Origin: Psychroflexus planctonicus
Lineage (GTDB): Bacteria > Bacteroidota > Bacteroidia > Flavobacteriales > Flavobacteriaceae
Assembly (NCBI RefSeq): GCF_014640195.1
Contig: NZ_BMGM01000014.1
Coordinates: 1-50,597 of the forward strand
Direction: 5' to 3'
Length of the DNA stretch: 50,597 nt
Made by a program: the position numbers and the translations under genes. The notes beneath the pieces were generated by a model. That model had not been told where the DNA came from. It worked only from the letters and a program-made list of their open reading frames with translations, and ran no database searches. This document shows, one piece after another, positions 30,790 through 40,797 of the stretch (position 1 is its first letter; each line of letters begins with the position of its first letter).

Positions 30790-32199
30790 TTAAATGTGTA
30801 TTGCTCGGTCTTCCGTTGCTGCTAAGGCTGCTTCTTTTACAGCTTCTGCGTAAGTTGGATGAGCGTGACTCATACGTGCAATATCTTCAGCGCTGGCTCT
30901 GTATTCCATGGCGGTAACGGCTTCGGCAATTAAATCTGCAGTTCGCGCACCAATCATGTGTACGCCTAACACTTCGTCGGTTTCCTTATCAGCTAAGATT
31001 TTCACTAAACCATCTACATCGCCACTTGCTCTAGAACGACCTAAAGCACGCATAGGGAATTCACCTGATTTATATTCTACACCAGCTTCTTTCAATTGCT
31101 CTTCGGTTTTTCCAACGGATGCAATTTCAGGCCAAGTATACACAACATTCGGAATTAAGTTATAATTGATGTGTGGTTTTTGTCCAGCGATCACTTCAGC
31201 TACAAAAGTTCCTTCTTCTTCGGCTTTATGGGCTAACATTGCACCAGTTATTACATCGCCAATGGCATAGATGTTTTCGGTTGCCGTTTGTAATTTGTCA
31301 TTTACTTCAACTTGACCACGGTCGTTTAATTTTACACCAGCGTTTTCTGCTTTTAATCCATCAGTATAGGGTTTTCTACCTACAGAAACCAAACAGTAAT
31401 CGCCTTTAAACTCTACTTCTTTATCTTTTTTCTTGTCTTTAGCAGTAATAGTGATTTCATCGCCATTGCGTTTTACACTTTGTACTTCATGAGAAAGCGC
31501 AAATTTTACACCTGCTTTTCGCAATACTTTTTTCATTTCCTTGCTCATGGCCGCATCCATAGTAGGAATAATTCTATCCATGTATTCTATAACTGTAACA
31601 TCTGCACCTAATCTGCTGTATACTTGACCTAATTCTAAGCCAATTACGCCACCGCCGATTAAGATTAAATGTTTAGGAATTTCTTTCAATGAAAGTGCTT
31701 CCGTTGAAGTGATGATGCGTTCTTTGTCAATTTCAATACCTGGTAAAGTTCTAGGTTTACTTCCTGTTGCAATAATGCTGTGCTTAGCTTCAATGGTTTC
31801 AGTTTCGCCATCACTATTGGTGATGTTGATGTGAGTTTTATCTTTAAATGATCCCACTCCTTGAAAACTTTCAATTTTATTTTTATCCATCAAAAAATCG
31901 ATGCCTTTGGTAGTTTGGTCAACTACGTCTTGTTTGCGGGCAATCATTTTTTCTAAATTCACTTTTATGTCACCAGAAATTTCAATTCCGTGGTCTTTAA
32001 AGTGCTTTACAGAATCTTCGTAGTGGTGAGACGAATCCAAAAGTGCTTTTGAAGGAATACAACCCACGTTTAAGCAAGTTCCGCCTTTGGTAGCATATTT
32101 TTCAATGATAGCAGTTTTCATTCCGAGTTGTGCACATCGTATAGCAGCAACATATCCGCCGGGTCCAGAGCCTATTACGGCAACATCAAAAGATTTCAT
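30790..32199 (-). CDS. lpdA: Dihydrolipoyl dehydrogenase (E3 / L protein)
   Basis: 469 residues. FAD site AVIGSGPGGYVAAIRCAQLG, redox-active disulfide GGTCLNVGCIPSK (Cys42, Cys47), NAD site LIGGGVIGLELGQVYSRLGA, IYAIGDVITGAMLAHKAEEEG and the C-terminal catalytic His context SHAHPTYAEAVKEA. It reoxidises lipoyl groups of 2-oxoacid dehydrogenases and of the glycine cleavage H protein, whose T and P partners are elsewhere in this window. It is monocistronic, with a -7 box upstream and a terminator downstream. Confidence 0.96.
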   Translation of the reverse strand: MKSFDVAVIGSGPGGYVAAIRCAQLGMKTAIIEKYATKGGTCLNVGCIPSKALLDSSHHYEDSVKHFKDHGIEISGDIKVNLEKMIARKQDVVDQTTKGIDFLMDKNKIESFQGVGSFKDKTHINITNSDGETETIEAKHSIIATGSKPRTLPGIEIDKERIITSTEALSLKEIPKHLILIGGGVIGLELGQVYSRLGADVTVIEYMDRIIPTMDAAMSKEMKKVLRKAGVKFALSHEVQSVKRNGDEITITAKDKKKDKEVEFKGDYCLVSVGRKPYTDGLKAENAGVKLNDRGQVEVNDKLQTATENIYAIGDVITGAMLAHKAEEEGTFVAEVIAGQKPHINYNLIPNVVYTWPEIASVGKTEEQLKEAGVEYKSGEFPMRALGRSRASGDVDGLVKILADKETDEVLGVHMIGARTADLIAEAVTAMEYRASAEDIARMSHAHPTYAEAVKEAALAATEDRAIHI

Positions 32200-32226
32200 G
32201 TAAATTTATTTTATGAATAATGATTA

Positions 32227-32234
32227 CAAAAATA
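32227..32234 (-). promoter_or_regulatory. -7 box of lpdA (TATTTTTG)
   Basis: Plus-strand CAAAAATA reads TATTTTTG on the minus strand, 27 nt before the start codon. A second box (TAATTTTG) is at 32252-32245. Confidence 0.45.
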
Positions 32235-32571
32235 CAATTTAAAGCAAAATTAGATAAGCTTTAAAGCAAAAGCTTTTGTTATAAATTCAGGAAAAATGTA
32301 AGTTGATTGAAAAGCAAATTTTGAAAATACATAATCAAGCATAAAATGCTATTCCCTTGACCTTGCTCAGGATGAACATAAGTTGAGAAGTCAAAAAACT
32401 ACAGTTTTTAAAAATGATGTCTTGACTAGGATTGACTTTACAACCTGTAGTTTATATGATTGATTACCGGCAACCAGTAAAATATTGTTGCTTGATTTTA
32501 GACCTGAAAAGGATTACTAATCTTGAATTAAACAATATAAAATTGAATAATTTATGAAATCTCTATTTCAA
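32235..32571. other. Gene-free spacer
   Basis: No gene seen. The minus strand at 32352-32375 reads GTTCATCCTGAGCAAGGTCA, which resembles a dispersed intergenic sequence common in flavobacterial genomes (from memory). The rest is AT-rich with no strong hairpin. Confidence 0.4.
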
Positions 32572-33138
32572 TTAAAACTGATACCCCACATGAATACCAC
32601 CACGTGGAACAAAATTGAAGCTTCTTCCGTCTAAACCATAATTAAATAAATTACGGCCAATACCTAAATGAAACTCAAGAGAAACTCCACCTTTAGAAAC
32701 CATTTTGTAACCACCGCCTAGACCTAAAGCAAAATCAGATACATTTTCAGTTTTATCAAATCTTTCACCTGGAGCTCCTTTTTTTAATGTTTCTTCGTAG
32801 TTATTAAACATTCCGAAACCTTCTGCAAAAACGCCTTTTCCATAACCTTCACCAAAGTAAAAACGGTAGAATGCAGTTGCAGAAAAATTTAAATCCCACG
32901 AGATAAAATCATCAAATGGAAAACTTACAGAGGCACCGATAGAAGATTCATCATTCAGTAAATTTTCGTAAGTGAAGTTGGCATTTCCAATAAATACAAG
33001 TCCTACATTTAATTTGGCTTCATATATTGGAGTATCACCAGTTCTTTCATAATTTTTTTCTGTTTGATTTTCATCTTCTTGGGCAAAACTTAAGTTCACA
33101 AAAAGAAAACTAAATATTAAGTAGTATAAAATTTTCAT
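32572..33138 (-). CDS. Small outer-membrane beta-barrel protein (DUF3575-like)
   Basis: 188 residues when started at the ATG at 33138, which gives the signal peptide MKILYYLIFSFLFVNLSFAQ; the open frame runs 19 codons further upstream but without signal character. The mature part alternates hydrophobic and polar residues in about eight strands (AKLNVGLVFIGNANFTY, AFYRFYFGEGYGKGVFAEGF, VSDFALGLGGGYKMV) and ends with Phe in GGIHVGYQF, as outer-membrane barrels do. The glycine pattern resembles DUF3575 proteins; function unknown. It is divergent from era, with promoters facing apart. Confidence 0.68.
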   Translation of the reverse strand: MKILYYLIFSFLFVNLSFAQEDENQTEKNYERTGDTPIYEAKLNVGLVFIGNANFTYENLLNDESSIGASVSFPFDDFISWDLNFSATAFYRFYFGEGYGKGVFAEGFGMFNNYEETLKKGAPGERFDKTENVSDFALGLGGGYKMVSKGGVSLEFHLGIGRNLFNYGLDGRSFNFVPRGGIHVGYQF

Positions 33139-33164
33139 ATAAATAGAATTTAAATTCTTAAGGA

Positions 33165-33172
33165 CAAATGTA
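33165..33172 (-). promoter_or_regulatory. -7 box of the small barrel protein (TACATTTG)
   Basis: Plus-strand CAAATGTA gives TACATTTG on the minus strand, 26 nt before the chosen ATG and inside the longer frame, which supports the downstream start. Confidence 0.5.
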
Positions 33173-33224
33173 ATTTTTAAAGCTGAAATTGGCATAGCTT
33201 TTCAGTCAATTTATATTATATGCG

Positions 33225-33232
33225 TACTTTTG
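33225..33232 (+). promoter_or_regulatory. -7 box of era (TACTTTTG)
   Basis: TACTTTTG lies 16 nt before the era ATG at 33249 and matches TAnnTTTG. Confidence 0.45.
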
Positions 33233-33248
33233 AAAAAAAATATAACAC

Positions 33249-34145
33249 ATGGAAGATCAAAAACCGCACAAGGCAGGTTTTATTAATATAATTGGTAACC
33301 CAAATGTAGGTAAATCTACTCTAATGAATGCTTTTGTTGGAGAAAAACTTTCTATCATCAATTCTAAAGCACAGACCACCCGCCACCGAATTTTAGGGAT
33401 TGTGAATGGAGACGATTTTCAAGCTATTTTTTCGGATACACCAGGAATTATTAAACCGGCTTATCAGTTGCAATCTTCTATGATGGATTTTGTAAAGTCT
33501 GCTTTTCAGGATGCCGATGTGTTGATTTATCTAGTTGAGATAGGCGAAAAAGCCTTAAAAGATGAAGCTTTCTTTAACAAAATCGTCAATGCTAAAATCC
33601 CTGTGATTTTATTATTGAATAAAATTGATACCGCCAACGAAGAAAAATTGGTGGAGCAAGTTACTTACTGGAAAGAACAAGTTCCTAATGCTGAGATATT
33701 TGCTATTTCGGCTTTGAAAAATTTTGGTGTTGCTGAAGTTTTTGACCGCATTATTGAACTTCTTCCTACATCGCCAGCTTTTTATCCTAAAGACCAATTT
33801 ACAGATAAACCAGAACGTTTTTTTGTAAATGAAGCCATTAGAGAAAAAATATTGAAGCATTACAAAAAAGAGATTCCGTATAGTGTAGAAGTAGAAACCG
33901 AAAGTTTTGAAGAAGAAGAAAACATTATCCGCATACGCAGCATCATTATGACGGAACGCGAATCGCAAAAAGCCATTATTATTGGCCATAAAGGCGAATC
34001 GCTAAGAAGAGTAGGGACGGAAGCACGAAAAGATTTGGAACGTTTCTTTGGAAAGAAAATTTTTATTGAATTATATGTAAAGGTCAATAAAAACTGGAGA
34101 AACAATGAAAATCAGTTGAAACGCTTTGGATATTTGGGGAGTTAG
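33249..34145 (+). CDS. era: GTPase Era
   Basis: 298 residues. G1 GNPNVGKST, switch region with KAQTTRHRILGI, G3 DTPGI, G4 NKID, G5 ISAL, followed by the KH domain with IIIGHKGESLRRVGTEARKDLE near residues 235-260. Era binds the 3' end of 16S rRNA and is needed for 30S maturation. The gene is full-length with its own promoter. Confidence 0.97.
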   Translation: MEDQKPHKAGFINIIGNPNVGKSTLMNAFVGEKLSIINSKAQTTRHRILGIVNGDDFQAIFSDTPGIIKPAYQLQSSMMDFVKSAFQDADVLIYLVEIGEKALKDEAFFNKIVNAKIPVILLLNKIDTANEEKLVEQVTYWKEQVPNAEIFAISALKNFGVAEVFDRIIELLPTSPAFYPKDQFTDKPERFFVNEAIREKILKHYKKEIPYSVEVETESFEEEENIIRIRSIIMTERESQKAIIIGHKGESLRRVGTEARKDLERFFGKKIFIELYVKVNKNWRNNENQLKRFGYLGS

Positions 34146-34206
34146 ATAAACTATGAATTTCCAACAATTCAATTTGTAAATGTTTCAATTTGTAAATGTT
34201 GTTAAA

Positions 34207-34758
34207 ATGAAGATCATTTTTAAATTGCTTATTCTAGTTTTATGTTTTGGCTTTTCAACTAAAACACAAGCCCAGTCTATTATAGAATGGTCTAAAGACT
34301 ATAAATTGAAATGGTCTGATTTTAAAGCTGAAGCTGATACTACAATTTTAGCCTTCGCCAATACCGTCTATAAAATTGAAATTTTGCCAACTAACGTAGC
34401 TGTAGATTCAAATAATCATATTCAAAATTATGAAGCGCTTACTGCGGTAGCACAGTTTTATGCTAAGCTTTCTTGGGTGTATGAAGAAGATGACAATTTA
34501 CTTAAACATGAACAGCTGCATTTTGATATTGCAGAATTGTATGCTCGAAAGTTAAGGTTGGAATTTGAAAAATTAAAGCAGGAAAAAAATGCTAATTTTA
34601 ATGCTTATTCAGCTGCCTATAACAAATTGTGGGCAGAATGCAAAGCGCTTCAAATGAAATACGATAGCGAAACCAATCATGGTATTTTTATAGAAGAAAA
34701 CCAAAAATGGGAAAATGATATTCTCAATAAATTGAATAGCATAAAGTCAATTCATTAA
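34207..34758 (+). CDS. DUF922-family secreted protein, predicted zinc protease
   Basis: 183 residues from the ATG at 34207 (MKIIFKLLILVLCFGFSTKTQAQ), which gives a proper signal peptide; nine upstream codons are optional. After the aromatic WSKDYKLKWSDFK segment comes LLKHEQLHFDIAELYARKLR, in which His101-Glu-x-x-His105 is an HExxH zinc motif and Glu110 a possible third ligand. This matches the DUF922 family of predicted secreted zinc proteases, for which I know of no characterised member. It lies 61 nt after era, possibly co-transcribed. Confidence 0.75.
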   Translation: MKIIFKLLILVLCFGFSTKTQAQSIIEWSKDYKLKWSDFKAEADTTILAFANTVYKIEILPTNVAVDSNNHIQNYEALTAVAQFYAKLSWVYEEDDNLLKHEQLHFDIAELYARKLRLEFEKLKQEKNANFNAYSAAYNKLWAECKALQMKYDSETNHGIFIEENQKWENDILNKLNSIKSIH

Positions 34759-34829
34759 TTACTTGCTTCGTTTTAATTTCAATGAAATTTTTTCTATTCT
34801 ATTATTTATTGAATTGCATAAGATTCGAA

Positions 34830-37574
34830 TTATCTTCTGTATCTTCTGCCACCACGTGAAGGTGGTTTTTTACCGCCAAATTTATCTAATTTATAGGTAA
34901 AGCTTAACATGGCATAGCGTTGTAAAATCAATTGGTCGGTATCCTGAATAAAATCGTCTCCTGTGCTTCTTCTAGTCGAAATATTCTGATCTAGCACATC
35001 GTACACTTTAATTTTTAAAGTGGCTTTTTCATCTAGGAATTGATAACCTAAACTCAAATTCCAAAATAATGATGTGGACTCGAATGCATCGGAAACATTT
35101 CCATAATTAAAGTAGGTAAAATCGCTTCCAAAAATGATATTCTCTGGCCAAAATAAAGTTGCTTCAAGTCCTAATTCTGTATTGGTGAAATCTTCATTTC
35201 TATCTGAGAAAATATTGTAAGCTGTATTGTTGTAATTGAATCTTACATTAGGCTGTAAAGTAAATAGGTCTGGAATTTCGTAAGTGAATCGAAGTCCTGG
35301 AGATATGGCATACAAATCAGAGTTGAATTTTTGGCCATTACTAAAACCTACATTTCTATTATAACTATTGGAAACGTATAAATTATACCGTATCACATCT
35401 GTACCTTCGGTAGGAATGGTTTTACTAAAATATAAATAAGCAAAGGCATTTTGCACTCCATTTACATTGGTGTATGAAGTGGTTCTTACCAAATTTTCAT
35501 CGGTAGTTAAAACGGGAACAACTTGGTTATCTGTAATGGAATATCTAGAAAAGATTCCGTATCCCGAACGTGTTTTAAAGTCGAAATTTCTAAAATTTAA
35601 ACGGAATGATTGCTCTAGTGAAGGATTTAAGTCAGGATTACCAACGCGAATATTCAATGGATCTGTAATGATTTCTACAGGTTGTAATTGCTGCACATTG
35701 GGTATGTCAACACTATTACTGTAATTAAATTGAATGCTTTTAGACCTGCTGAATTGGTAACGAATAAATGCATTTGCATACATATCGTTAAAGGTATTTG
35801 AAAAATCGATATTTTGAGAAAAGTTCTCGGTTCTTAAAGTGGTATTTAGCAAACCTAGACTAGCGCCGCTTCGTACTTTTTCAGTTTCGTAACGCAGTCC
35901 AAGATTTGGTCTGTTAATTTGTGAACGTGCTTTAAATTCGTTTGAAAGCGTTTCATTAAAGTTGGAATAACTTCCGGTGTTTTCATCAAAATCAAAAATA
36001 TTTCGGGTGTTGGAAGTAGTATTGGCTTCGTAAGAATAACCCACATCTAAAAACAACTGCTTGGCTAAGGATTGTCGATAAGTGAAGCTACCGCGGTAAT
36101 TATCGGTGTTGTTTTCTTGGTCAATCAACTGATTTTGTATTTGCGTTTCATTACCCGCATTGATTATTCTTTCCGAATTGAACAAGTTTTCGTTATCGTT
36201 TCGGTTGTGACTGTTATTGAAGCTTAGACTTAAATAAGAACCCAATGTGTCTAGTTTTCGCGTCATTATCAAATCGTTTCTAAAATTAGCTGATGTACTT
36301 TCGCTGAAGCTAAAGGTTTCTGCCGAGTTAATAATGTTGTTGTCTTCATCAAAAGAAGAGCTTGTACTTTCACTATCATTCGTCCCTAAATTAATGTTTA
36401 TGTTAGGGTTGATCGATATTCGGGTAAGTGTATCGGGTTTAATATCAAACCTTCCAGAAAACCGATGCGACTCGTTAGCATTATTTCCTGAATTTTCAGA
36501 TTGAGTAAAAAAGCTTCTATCAGGTAAAATATTTTCTCGAATGGTAGAAGTTCTGGTTTCTCGATCGGTTGCACCATAAAAATAATCAGTTGCAAGATCA
36601 TATTTTCCATCATCCCATTCATTTACATAATTTCCGCCGATGGTTTCTGAAGTAGTAATACCATTGTTATTTCCAAAGAATCCACCAGGTAGTGAAGAAG
36701 TACTTCCAATAGCGTCAAAAACTTCATCATAACTAAATCCTGGGCTATTAATGTTGTTTGCGCTGGCTAAAATGCTAAACCGCATTTTGTCTTTAAAATA
36801 GTTAAAAATAGCGCTGGTGTCGTAACGGTCGTCCGTTCCGTATCCCGCAGTAGCACGAGAAAAATAGCCTTTGTTTTTATCTTCGTCTATGGTTATGTTA
36901 ATGGTTTTATCTTCAGAATCGCTTGCTTTACCTGTAAATTCTTCTTCTCTGGTTTTGGTATCTACAACCTGAATTTTATCAATAATTTCTTTTGGTAGAT
37001 TTTTGGTAGCTACTTTCGGGTCGTTTCCAAAAAATTCTTTGCCATTTACTAAAATGCGATTTACCGTTTGACCGTTTACTGTAATGGAACCATCAGCCGC
37101 TACTTCCACACCGGGAAGCTGTTTTAAAGTATCTTCTAAAGTTGCATTTTCTCTGGTTTTAAAAGATTTTGCATTGAATTCTAAAGTGTCTTTTTTCAAA
37201 ACAATGGGAGAACGAGTGGTTTTAATAAGCACTTCATCTAACTCGTCTGAAGACTCTTCCATTTTTATTTCTCCAATATCTATTATTTTTTCAGCTGGAT
37301 TAATTACTTTTTTTACAGCCTGTAAGCCTGTATATGTAATAAATAAATTCAGTTTTTCTGCCGAAGAGCGACCTTCCAATAAAAAATTTCCGTCTTGATC
37401 TGAAATGGTGTAGGCCACTAAAGTTGAATCCTTAAGGCTTTCAGCAAAAATTGTTGCAGAATAAAGTGGCTGATTGGTTAAATTATCGATTATCTTTCCT
37501 TTAACTTCAAAGTCTTGAGCTGCTGTTTGAAGTATAATAAAAAAACAGCTTAGGATGAAAAAAGTTTTTTGCAT
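34830..37574 (-). CDS. Outer-membrane beta-barrel receptor, TonB-receptor-like (OMP_b-brl_3 type)
   Basis: 914 residues. Signal peptide 1-19 (ending TAA/Q). Carboxypeptidase-regulatory-like domain about 22-105 (DFEVKGKIIDNLTNQPLYSA). Plug-like region about 115-225 with LPGVEVAADGSITVNGQTVNRILVNGKEFFGNDP and LPKEIIDKIQVVDTKTREEEF. A large Asn-rich barrel follows. After the last strand (YAMLSFTYKLDKF) there is a short basic Gly/Pro/Arg tail, RGGRRYRR. It is a paralogue of the receptor at 4094-6769 and has no SusD partner. Ligand unknown. Possibly monocistronic; upstream is the gcvP terminator region. Confidence 0.82.
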   Translation of the reverse strand: MQKTFFILSCFFIILQTAAQDFEVKGKIIDNLTNQPLYSATIFAESLKDSTLVAYTISDQDGNFLLEGRSSAEKLNLFITYTGLQAVKKVINPAEKIIDIGEIKMEESSDELDEVLIKTTRSPIVLKKDTLEFNAKSFKTRENATLEDTLKQLPGVEVAADGSITVNGQTVNRILVNGKEFFGNDPKVATKNLPKEIIDKIQVVDTKTREEEFTGKASDSEDKTINITIDEDKNKGYFSRATAGYGTDDRYDTSAIFNYFKDKMRFSILASANNINSPGFSYDEVFDAIGSTSSLPGGFFGNNNGITTSETIGGNYVNEWDDGKYDLATDYFYGATDRETRTSTIRENILPDRSFFTQSENSGNNANESHRFSGRFDIKPDTLTRISINPNININLGTNDSESTSSSFDEDNNIINSAETFSFSESTSANFRNDLIMTRKLDTLGSYLSLSFNNSHNRNDNENLFNSERIINAGNETQIQNQLIDQENNTDNYRGSFTYRQSLAKQLFLDVGYSYEANTTSNTRNIFDFDENTGSYSNFNETLSNEFKARSQINRPNLGLRYETEKVRSGASLGLLNTTLRTENFSQNIDFSNTFNDMYANAFIRYQFSRSKSIQFNYSNSVDIPNVQQLQPVEIITDPLNIRVGNPDLNPSLEQSFRLNFRNFDFKTRSGYGIFSRYSITDNQVVPVLTTDENLVRTTSYTNVNGVQNAFAYLYFSKTIPTEGTDVIRYNLYVSNSYNRNVGFSNGQKFNSDLYAISPGLRFTYEIPDLFTLQPNVRFNYNNTAYNIFSDRNEDFTNTELGLEATLFWPENIIFGSDFTYFNYGNVSDAFESTSLFWNLSLGYQFLDEKATLKIKVYDVLDQNISTRRSTGDDFIQDTDQLILQRYAMLSFTYKLDKFGGKKPPSRGGRRYRR

Positions 37575-37704
37575 TGATTTGTTTTATGAAAGGTTTGACT
37601 CTATAAGTTTTGCTTAGTTTAATAGATAACTAAAAAAAATTAGAATTATTTTAAATTTTTACACCCCAAAAATATTAAAAGACGAATTTTTATGCAGAAT
37701 TGCT

Positions 37705-37746
37705 GAAAAAAAAATGCCGTAAATCTAATTTCAAGATTTACGGCAT
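37705..37746 (-). terminator. Terminator of gcvP
   Basis: Stem ATGCCGTAAATCT with AGATTTACGGCAT (13 bp, 7-nt loop). On the minus strand it is followed by a run of eight T residues (plus-strand A run at 37706-37713). It lies about 75 nt after the gcvP stop. Confidence 0.85.
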
Positions 37747-37820
37747 GCATATTAAATTTAGTTTAAATGAACTTTAAAGCGCTAATTGAAGAAGTTCAAT
37801 TTATCCTTGATTTTAAACAA

Positions 37821-40670
37821 TTATTCCATAATGTAATCTTCAATTGGAGCACAAGTACACATTAAATTTCTATCTCCATAAGCTTCATCTACGCGACGCG
37901 TACTTGGCCAAAATTTATTGGCTTCCACAAAAGGCAGAGGGAAAGCAGCTTGTTTTCTGGTGTATGAAAAATCCCAATGATCTGATGTAAGCATAGTTTG
38001 CGTATGCGGTGCATTGGTTAAAATGTTTTCCTTTTCTTCTTTTGTACACGTATTTATTTCTTCTCGTATAGAAATCATAGCTTCACAAAAACGGTCTAAT
38101 TCTGCTTTTCCTTCACTTTCAGTAGGTTCAATCATCATGGTTCCAGCCACTGGAAAAGAAACCGTTGGTGCATGAAAGCCATAATCTATTAATCGTTTTG
38201 CAATGTCTTTAACTTCAATGCCATTCTTTTTGAAATCTCTACAATCAATAATCATTTCGTGAGCAGCTCTTCCACGTTCTCCAGAATATAAGCTTGGGTA
38301 ATGCTGATTTAATTTTGCTTTAACGTAGTTGGCATTTAAAATGGCGTATTCAGTAGAAGATTTTAAACCTTCTGCACCCAACATTCTAATATATGCATAA
38401 GAAATTAAGCACACCAATGCAGAACCCCAAGGAGCAGCAGAAATAGCTGAAATAGCGTTTGTTCCGCCTGTTTTTACTACCGGATTAGAAGGTAAAAAAG
38501 GAACCAATTGTTTAGCTACACAAATAGGACCAACTCCAGGACCACCACCACCGTGTGGAATAGCAAATGTTTTATGTAAATTTAAATGACAAACATCTGC
38601 GCCGATTTTTCCAGGACTAGTTAAGCCCACTTGCGCATTCATGTTAGCGCCATCCATATATACTTGACCACCATGTTCATGAATAATTCCAGTAATTTCT
38701 TTAATTGAAGATTCAAACACGCCATGCGTAGATGGATAGGTTACCATTAAAGCAGCCAAATTTTCACTGTGTTTTTCTGCTTTTGCTTTTAAATCTTCTA
38801 TATCAATATTTCCTTTATCAGTTGCTTTTACCACTACTACTTTCATTCCTGCCATTACTGCGCTAGCAGGATTTGTCCCGTGAGCAGAAGAAGGAACTAA
38901 GCAAATATTTCGGTTGAAATGATTATTGGCTTCATGATAAGCTTTAATTACCATCAATCCAGCAAACTCTCCTTGGGCACCTGAATTGGGCTGAAGTGAA
39001 GTAGCTGAAAAACCAGTAATTTCAGTTAAATAATCTTCTAATTGGTTTAGCATTTCATGATATCCTGCTGCTTGCTCTACAGGAACAAAAGGATGAATAT
39101 TTCCCCATTGCGGATTACTTAACGGAAGCATTTCTGAAGCGGCATTCAATTTCATGGTACAAGAACCCAATGAAATCATGGAATGGTTTAAAGCTAAGTC
39201 TTTGCGTTCTAAACGTTTGATATAACGCATTAAAGAAGTTTCTGAATGAAAAGAATTAAAAACTTCGTGGGTTAAAAAAGCAGTTGTTCTTTTTAATGCT
39301 GAAGTTTCAATTATGCTAGGAAGTAAATCTTTAATTTGTTTGTTTTCACTTTGAAGCGCTTCAGCAAAAACAGCTATAATGCTATTCAAGTCTTCAACAG
39401 AAGTAGTTTCATTTATAGAAATAACCACTGTTTCTTCATCTGGATAATAAAAGTTGATTCCATTTGCTGTTGCAACTTTTTCGATAGCCTTAGCATTTGT
39501 TTTCAATGAAATGGTATCGAAAAACAATTCATTTTCCTGATAAATGCCAAATTTTTCTAATTGATTGGCTAAGCTTACGGCTTTTTTGTGAACTTGGTTT
39601 GCAATAAACTTTAAGCCTTTTGGTCCGTGGTAAACAGCATAAAAACTTGCCATAACAGCTAACAATACTTGAGCAGTACAAATGTTAGAAGTAGCACGGT
39701 CGCGCTTAATGTGTTGTTCTCTGGTTTGCAATGCCATGCGTAAAGATGGATTGCCATCAAGGTCTTTGGTTACACCAATAATTCTACCTGGAATGTTTCT
39801 TTTGTATTCTTCTTTAGTTGCAAAATAAGCTGCGTGTGGACCGCCGTAACCTAAGGGAATTCCAAAGCGTTGCGTGGTTCCATACACTACATCAACACCC
39901 CAATCTCCTGGTGCTTCAAGTTCAACTAAACTTAAAATATCAGCCCCAACGGCGATTTTTATGTCAGTTTCTATGGCTTTTTTACAAAATGCTTCGTAAT
40001 CATATACTTTTCCTTTTACTCCTGGATATTGCAATACGGCACCAAAGAATTCTTCTGAAAAATCAAAATTTTCATGATTGCCTATAACCAATTCAATCTC
40101 AAGTGGCTCAGCTCTTGTTTGTAACAGTGCTAAGGTTTGTGGAAGAACTTCTTCTGATACAAAATATTTATTGGCTTTTGCTTTTTTCTTTGATTTACTT
40201 CTCACCGCATATAGAAGCGTCATTGCTTCCGCTGCTGAGGTAGCTTCATCTAAAAGCGAAGCATTGGGTAGCTCCATTCCAGTTAAGTCGCTAATCATGG
40301 TTTGGAAATTCAACAAAGCTTCTAATCTACCTTGCGCAATTTCTGCTTGGTAAGGCGTGTAAGCTGTATACCAACCTGGGTTTTCTAAGACATTACGTTG
40401 TATAACTGCCGGTAGAATTGCTTCGTGGTAACCCAAACCAATGTAGGATTTAAATACCTTATTTTTTTGAGCTAAGTTTTGGATGTGATTTGCAAACTCA
40501 TACTCGCTTAAAGCAGGAGGAAGATTTAAGTCTGCGTCTAACTGAATATCATTGGGAATGGTTTCGTAAATTAATTGACCTAAAGACTCAACTCCAATAG
40601 ATTCGAGCATTTCGGGTAATTCATCTGGTCTTACACCAATGTGTCGTGAAGCAAAAATATTTGTGTTCAT
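37821..40670 (-). CDS. gcvP: Glycine dehydrogenase (decarboxylating), P protein
   Basis: 949 residues, the single-chain P protein. N-terminal half FASRHIGVRPDELPEMLESIG, YTPYQAEIAQGRLEALLNFQTMI and ERLIGV-type IGVTKDLDGNPSLRMALQTREQHIKRDRATSNICTAQ; C-terminal half with SLGSCTMKLNAASEM, NSGAQGEFAGL, SAHGTNPASA and the PLP-lysine segment HLNLHKTFAIPHGGGGPGVGPI (about residue 700). It decarboxylates glycine and loads aminomethyl onto lipoyl-H. It is separate from gcvT in this window and ends at a strong terminator. Confidence 0.97.
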   Translation of the reverse strand: MNTNIFASRHIGVRPDELPEMLESIGVESLGQLIYETIPNDIQLDADLNLPPALSEYEFANHIQNLAQKNKVFKSYIGLGYHEAILPAVIQRNVLENPGWYTAYTPYQAEIAQGRLEALLNFQTMISDLTGMELPNASLLDEATSAAEAMTLLYAVRSKSKKKAKANKYFVSEEVLPQTLALLQTRAEPLEIELVIGNHENFDFSEEFFGAVLQYPGVKGKVYDYEAFCKKAIETDIKIAVGADILSLVELEAPGDWGVDVVYGTTQRFGIPLGYGGPHAAYFATKEEYKRNIPGRIIGVTKDLDGNPSLRMALQTREQHIKRDRATSNICTAQVLLAVMASFYAVYHGPKGLKFIANQVHKKAVSLANQLEKFGIYQENELFFDTISLKTNAKAIEKVATANGINFYYPDEETVVISINETTSVEDLNSIIAVFAEALQSENKQIKDLLPSIIETSALKRTTAFLTHEVFNSFHSETSLMRYIKRLERKDLALNHSMISLGSCTMKLNAASEMLPLSNPQWGNIHPFVPVEQAAGYHEMLNQLEDYLTEITGFSATSLQPNSGAQGEFAGLMVIKAYHEANNHFNRNICLVPSSAHGTNPASAVMAGMKVVVVKATDKGNIDIEDLKAKAEKHSENLAALMVTYPSTHGVFESSIKEITGIIHEHGGQVYMDGANMNAQVGLTSPGKIGADVCHLNLHKTFAIPHGGGGPGVGPICVAKQLVPFLPSNPVVKTGGTNAISAISAAPWGSALVCLISYAYIRMLGAEGLKSSTEYAILNANYVKAKLNQHYPSLYSGERGRAAHEMIIDCRDFKKNGIEVKDIAKRLIDYGFHAPTVSFPVAGTMMIEPTESEGKAELDRFCEAMISIREEINTCTKEEKENILTNAPHTQTMLTSDHWDFSYTRKQAAFPLPFVEANKFWPSTRRVDEAYGDRNLMCTCAPIEDYIME

Positions 40671-40692
40671 GAATTTAGCTTAAAGTTTCGCG

Positions 40693-40700
40693 CAAAAATA
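40693..40700 (-). promoter_or_regulatory. -7 box of gcvP (TATTTTTG)
   Basis: Plus-strand CAAAAATA gives TATTTTTG on the minus strand, 22 nt before the gcvP ATG at 40670. Confidence 0.5.
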
Positions 40701-40760
40701 GCTTTTTAGAAAGGAAACTTTTGTTAAATAAATACTTTCTGATTAGAAGTTTTTCAACCA

Positions 40761-40793
40761 TTTGTTAACTACTTTTATTTTAAGTTAGCTTTG
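40761..40793 (+). promoter_or_regulatory. Promoter of the UbiA-like gene
   Basis: TTTG at 40761-40764, 21-nt spacer, TAGCTTTG at 40786-40793, which fits the Bacteroidota consensus well. The annotated ATG at 40798 is only 4 nt downstream, so the transcript may be leaderless. Confidence 0.55.
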
Positions 40794-40797
40794 CAAT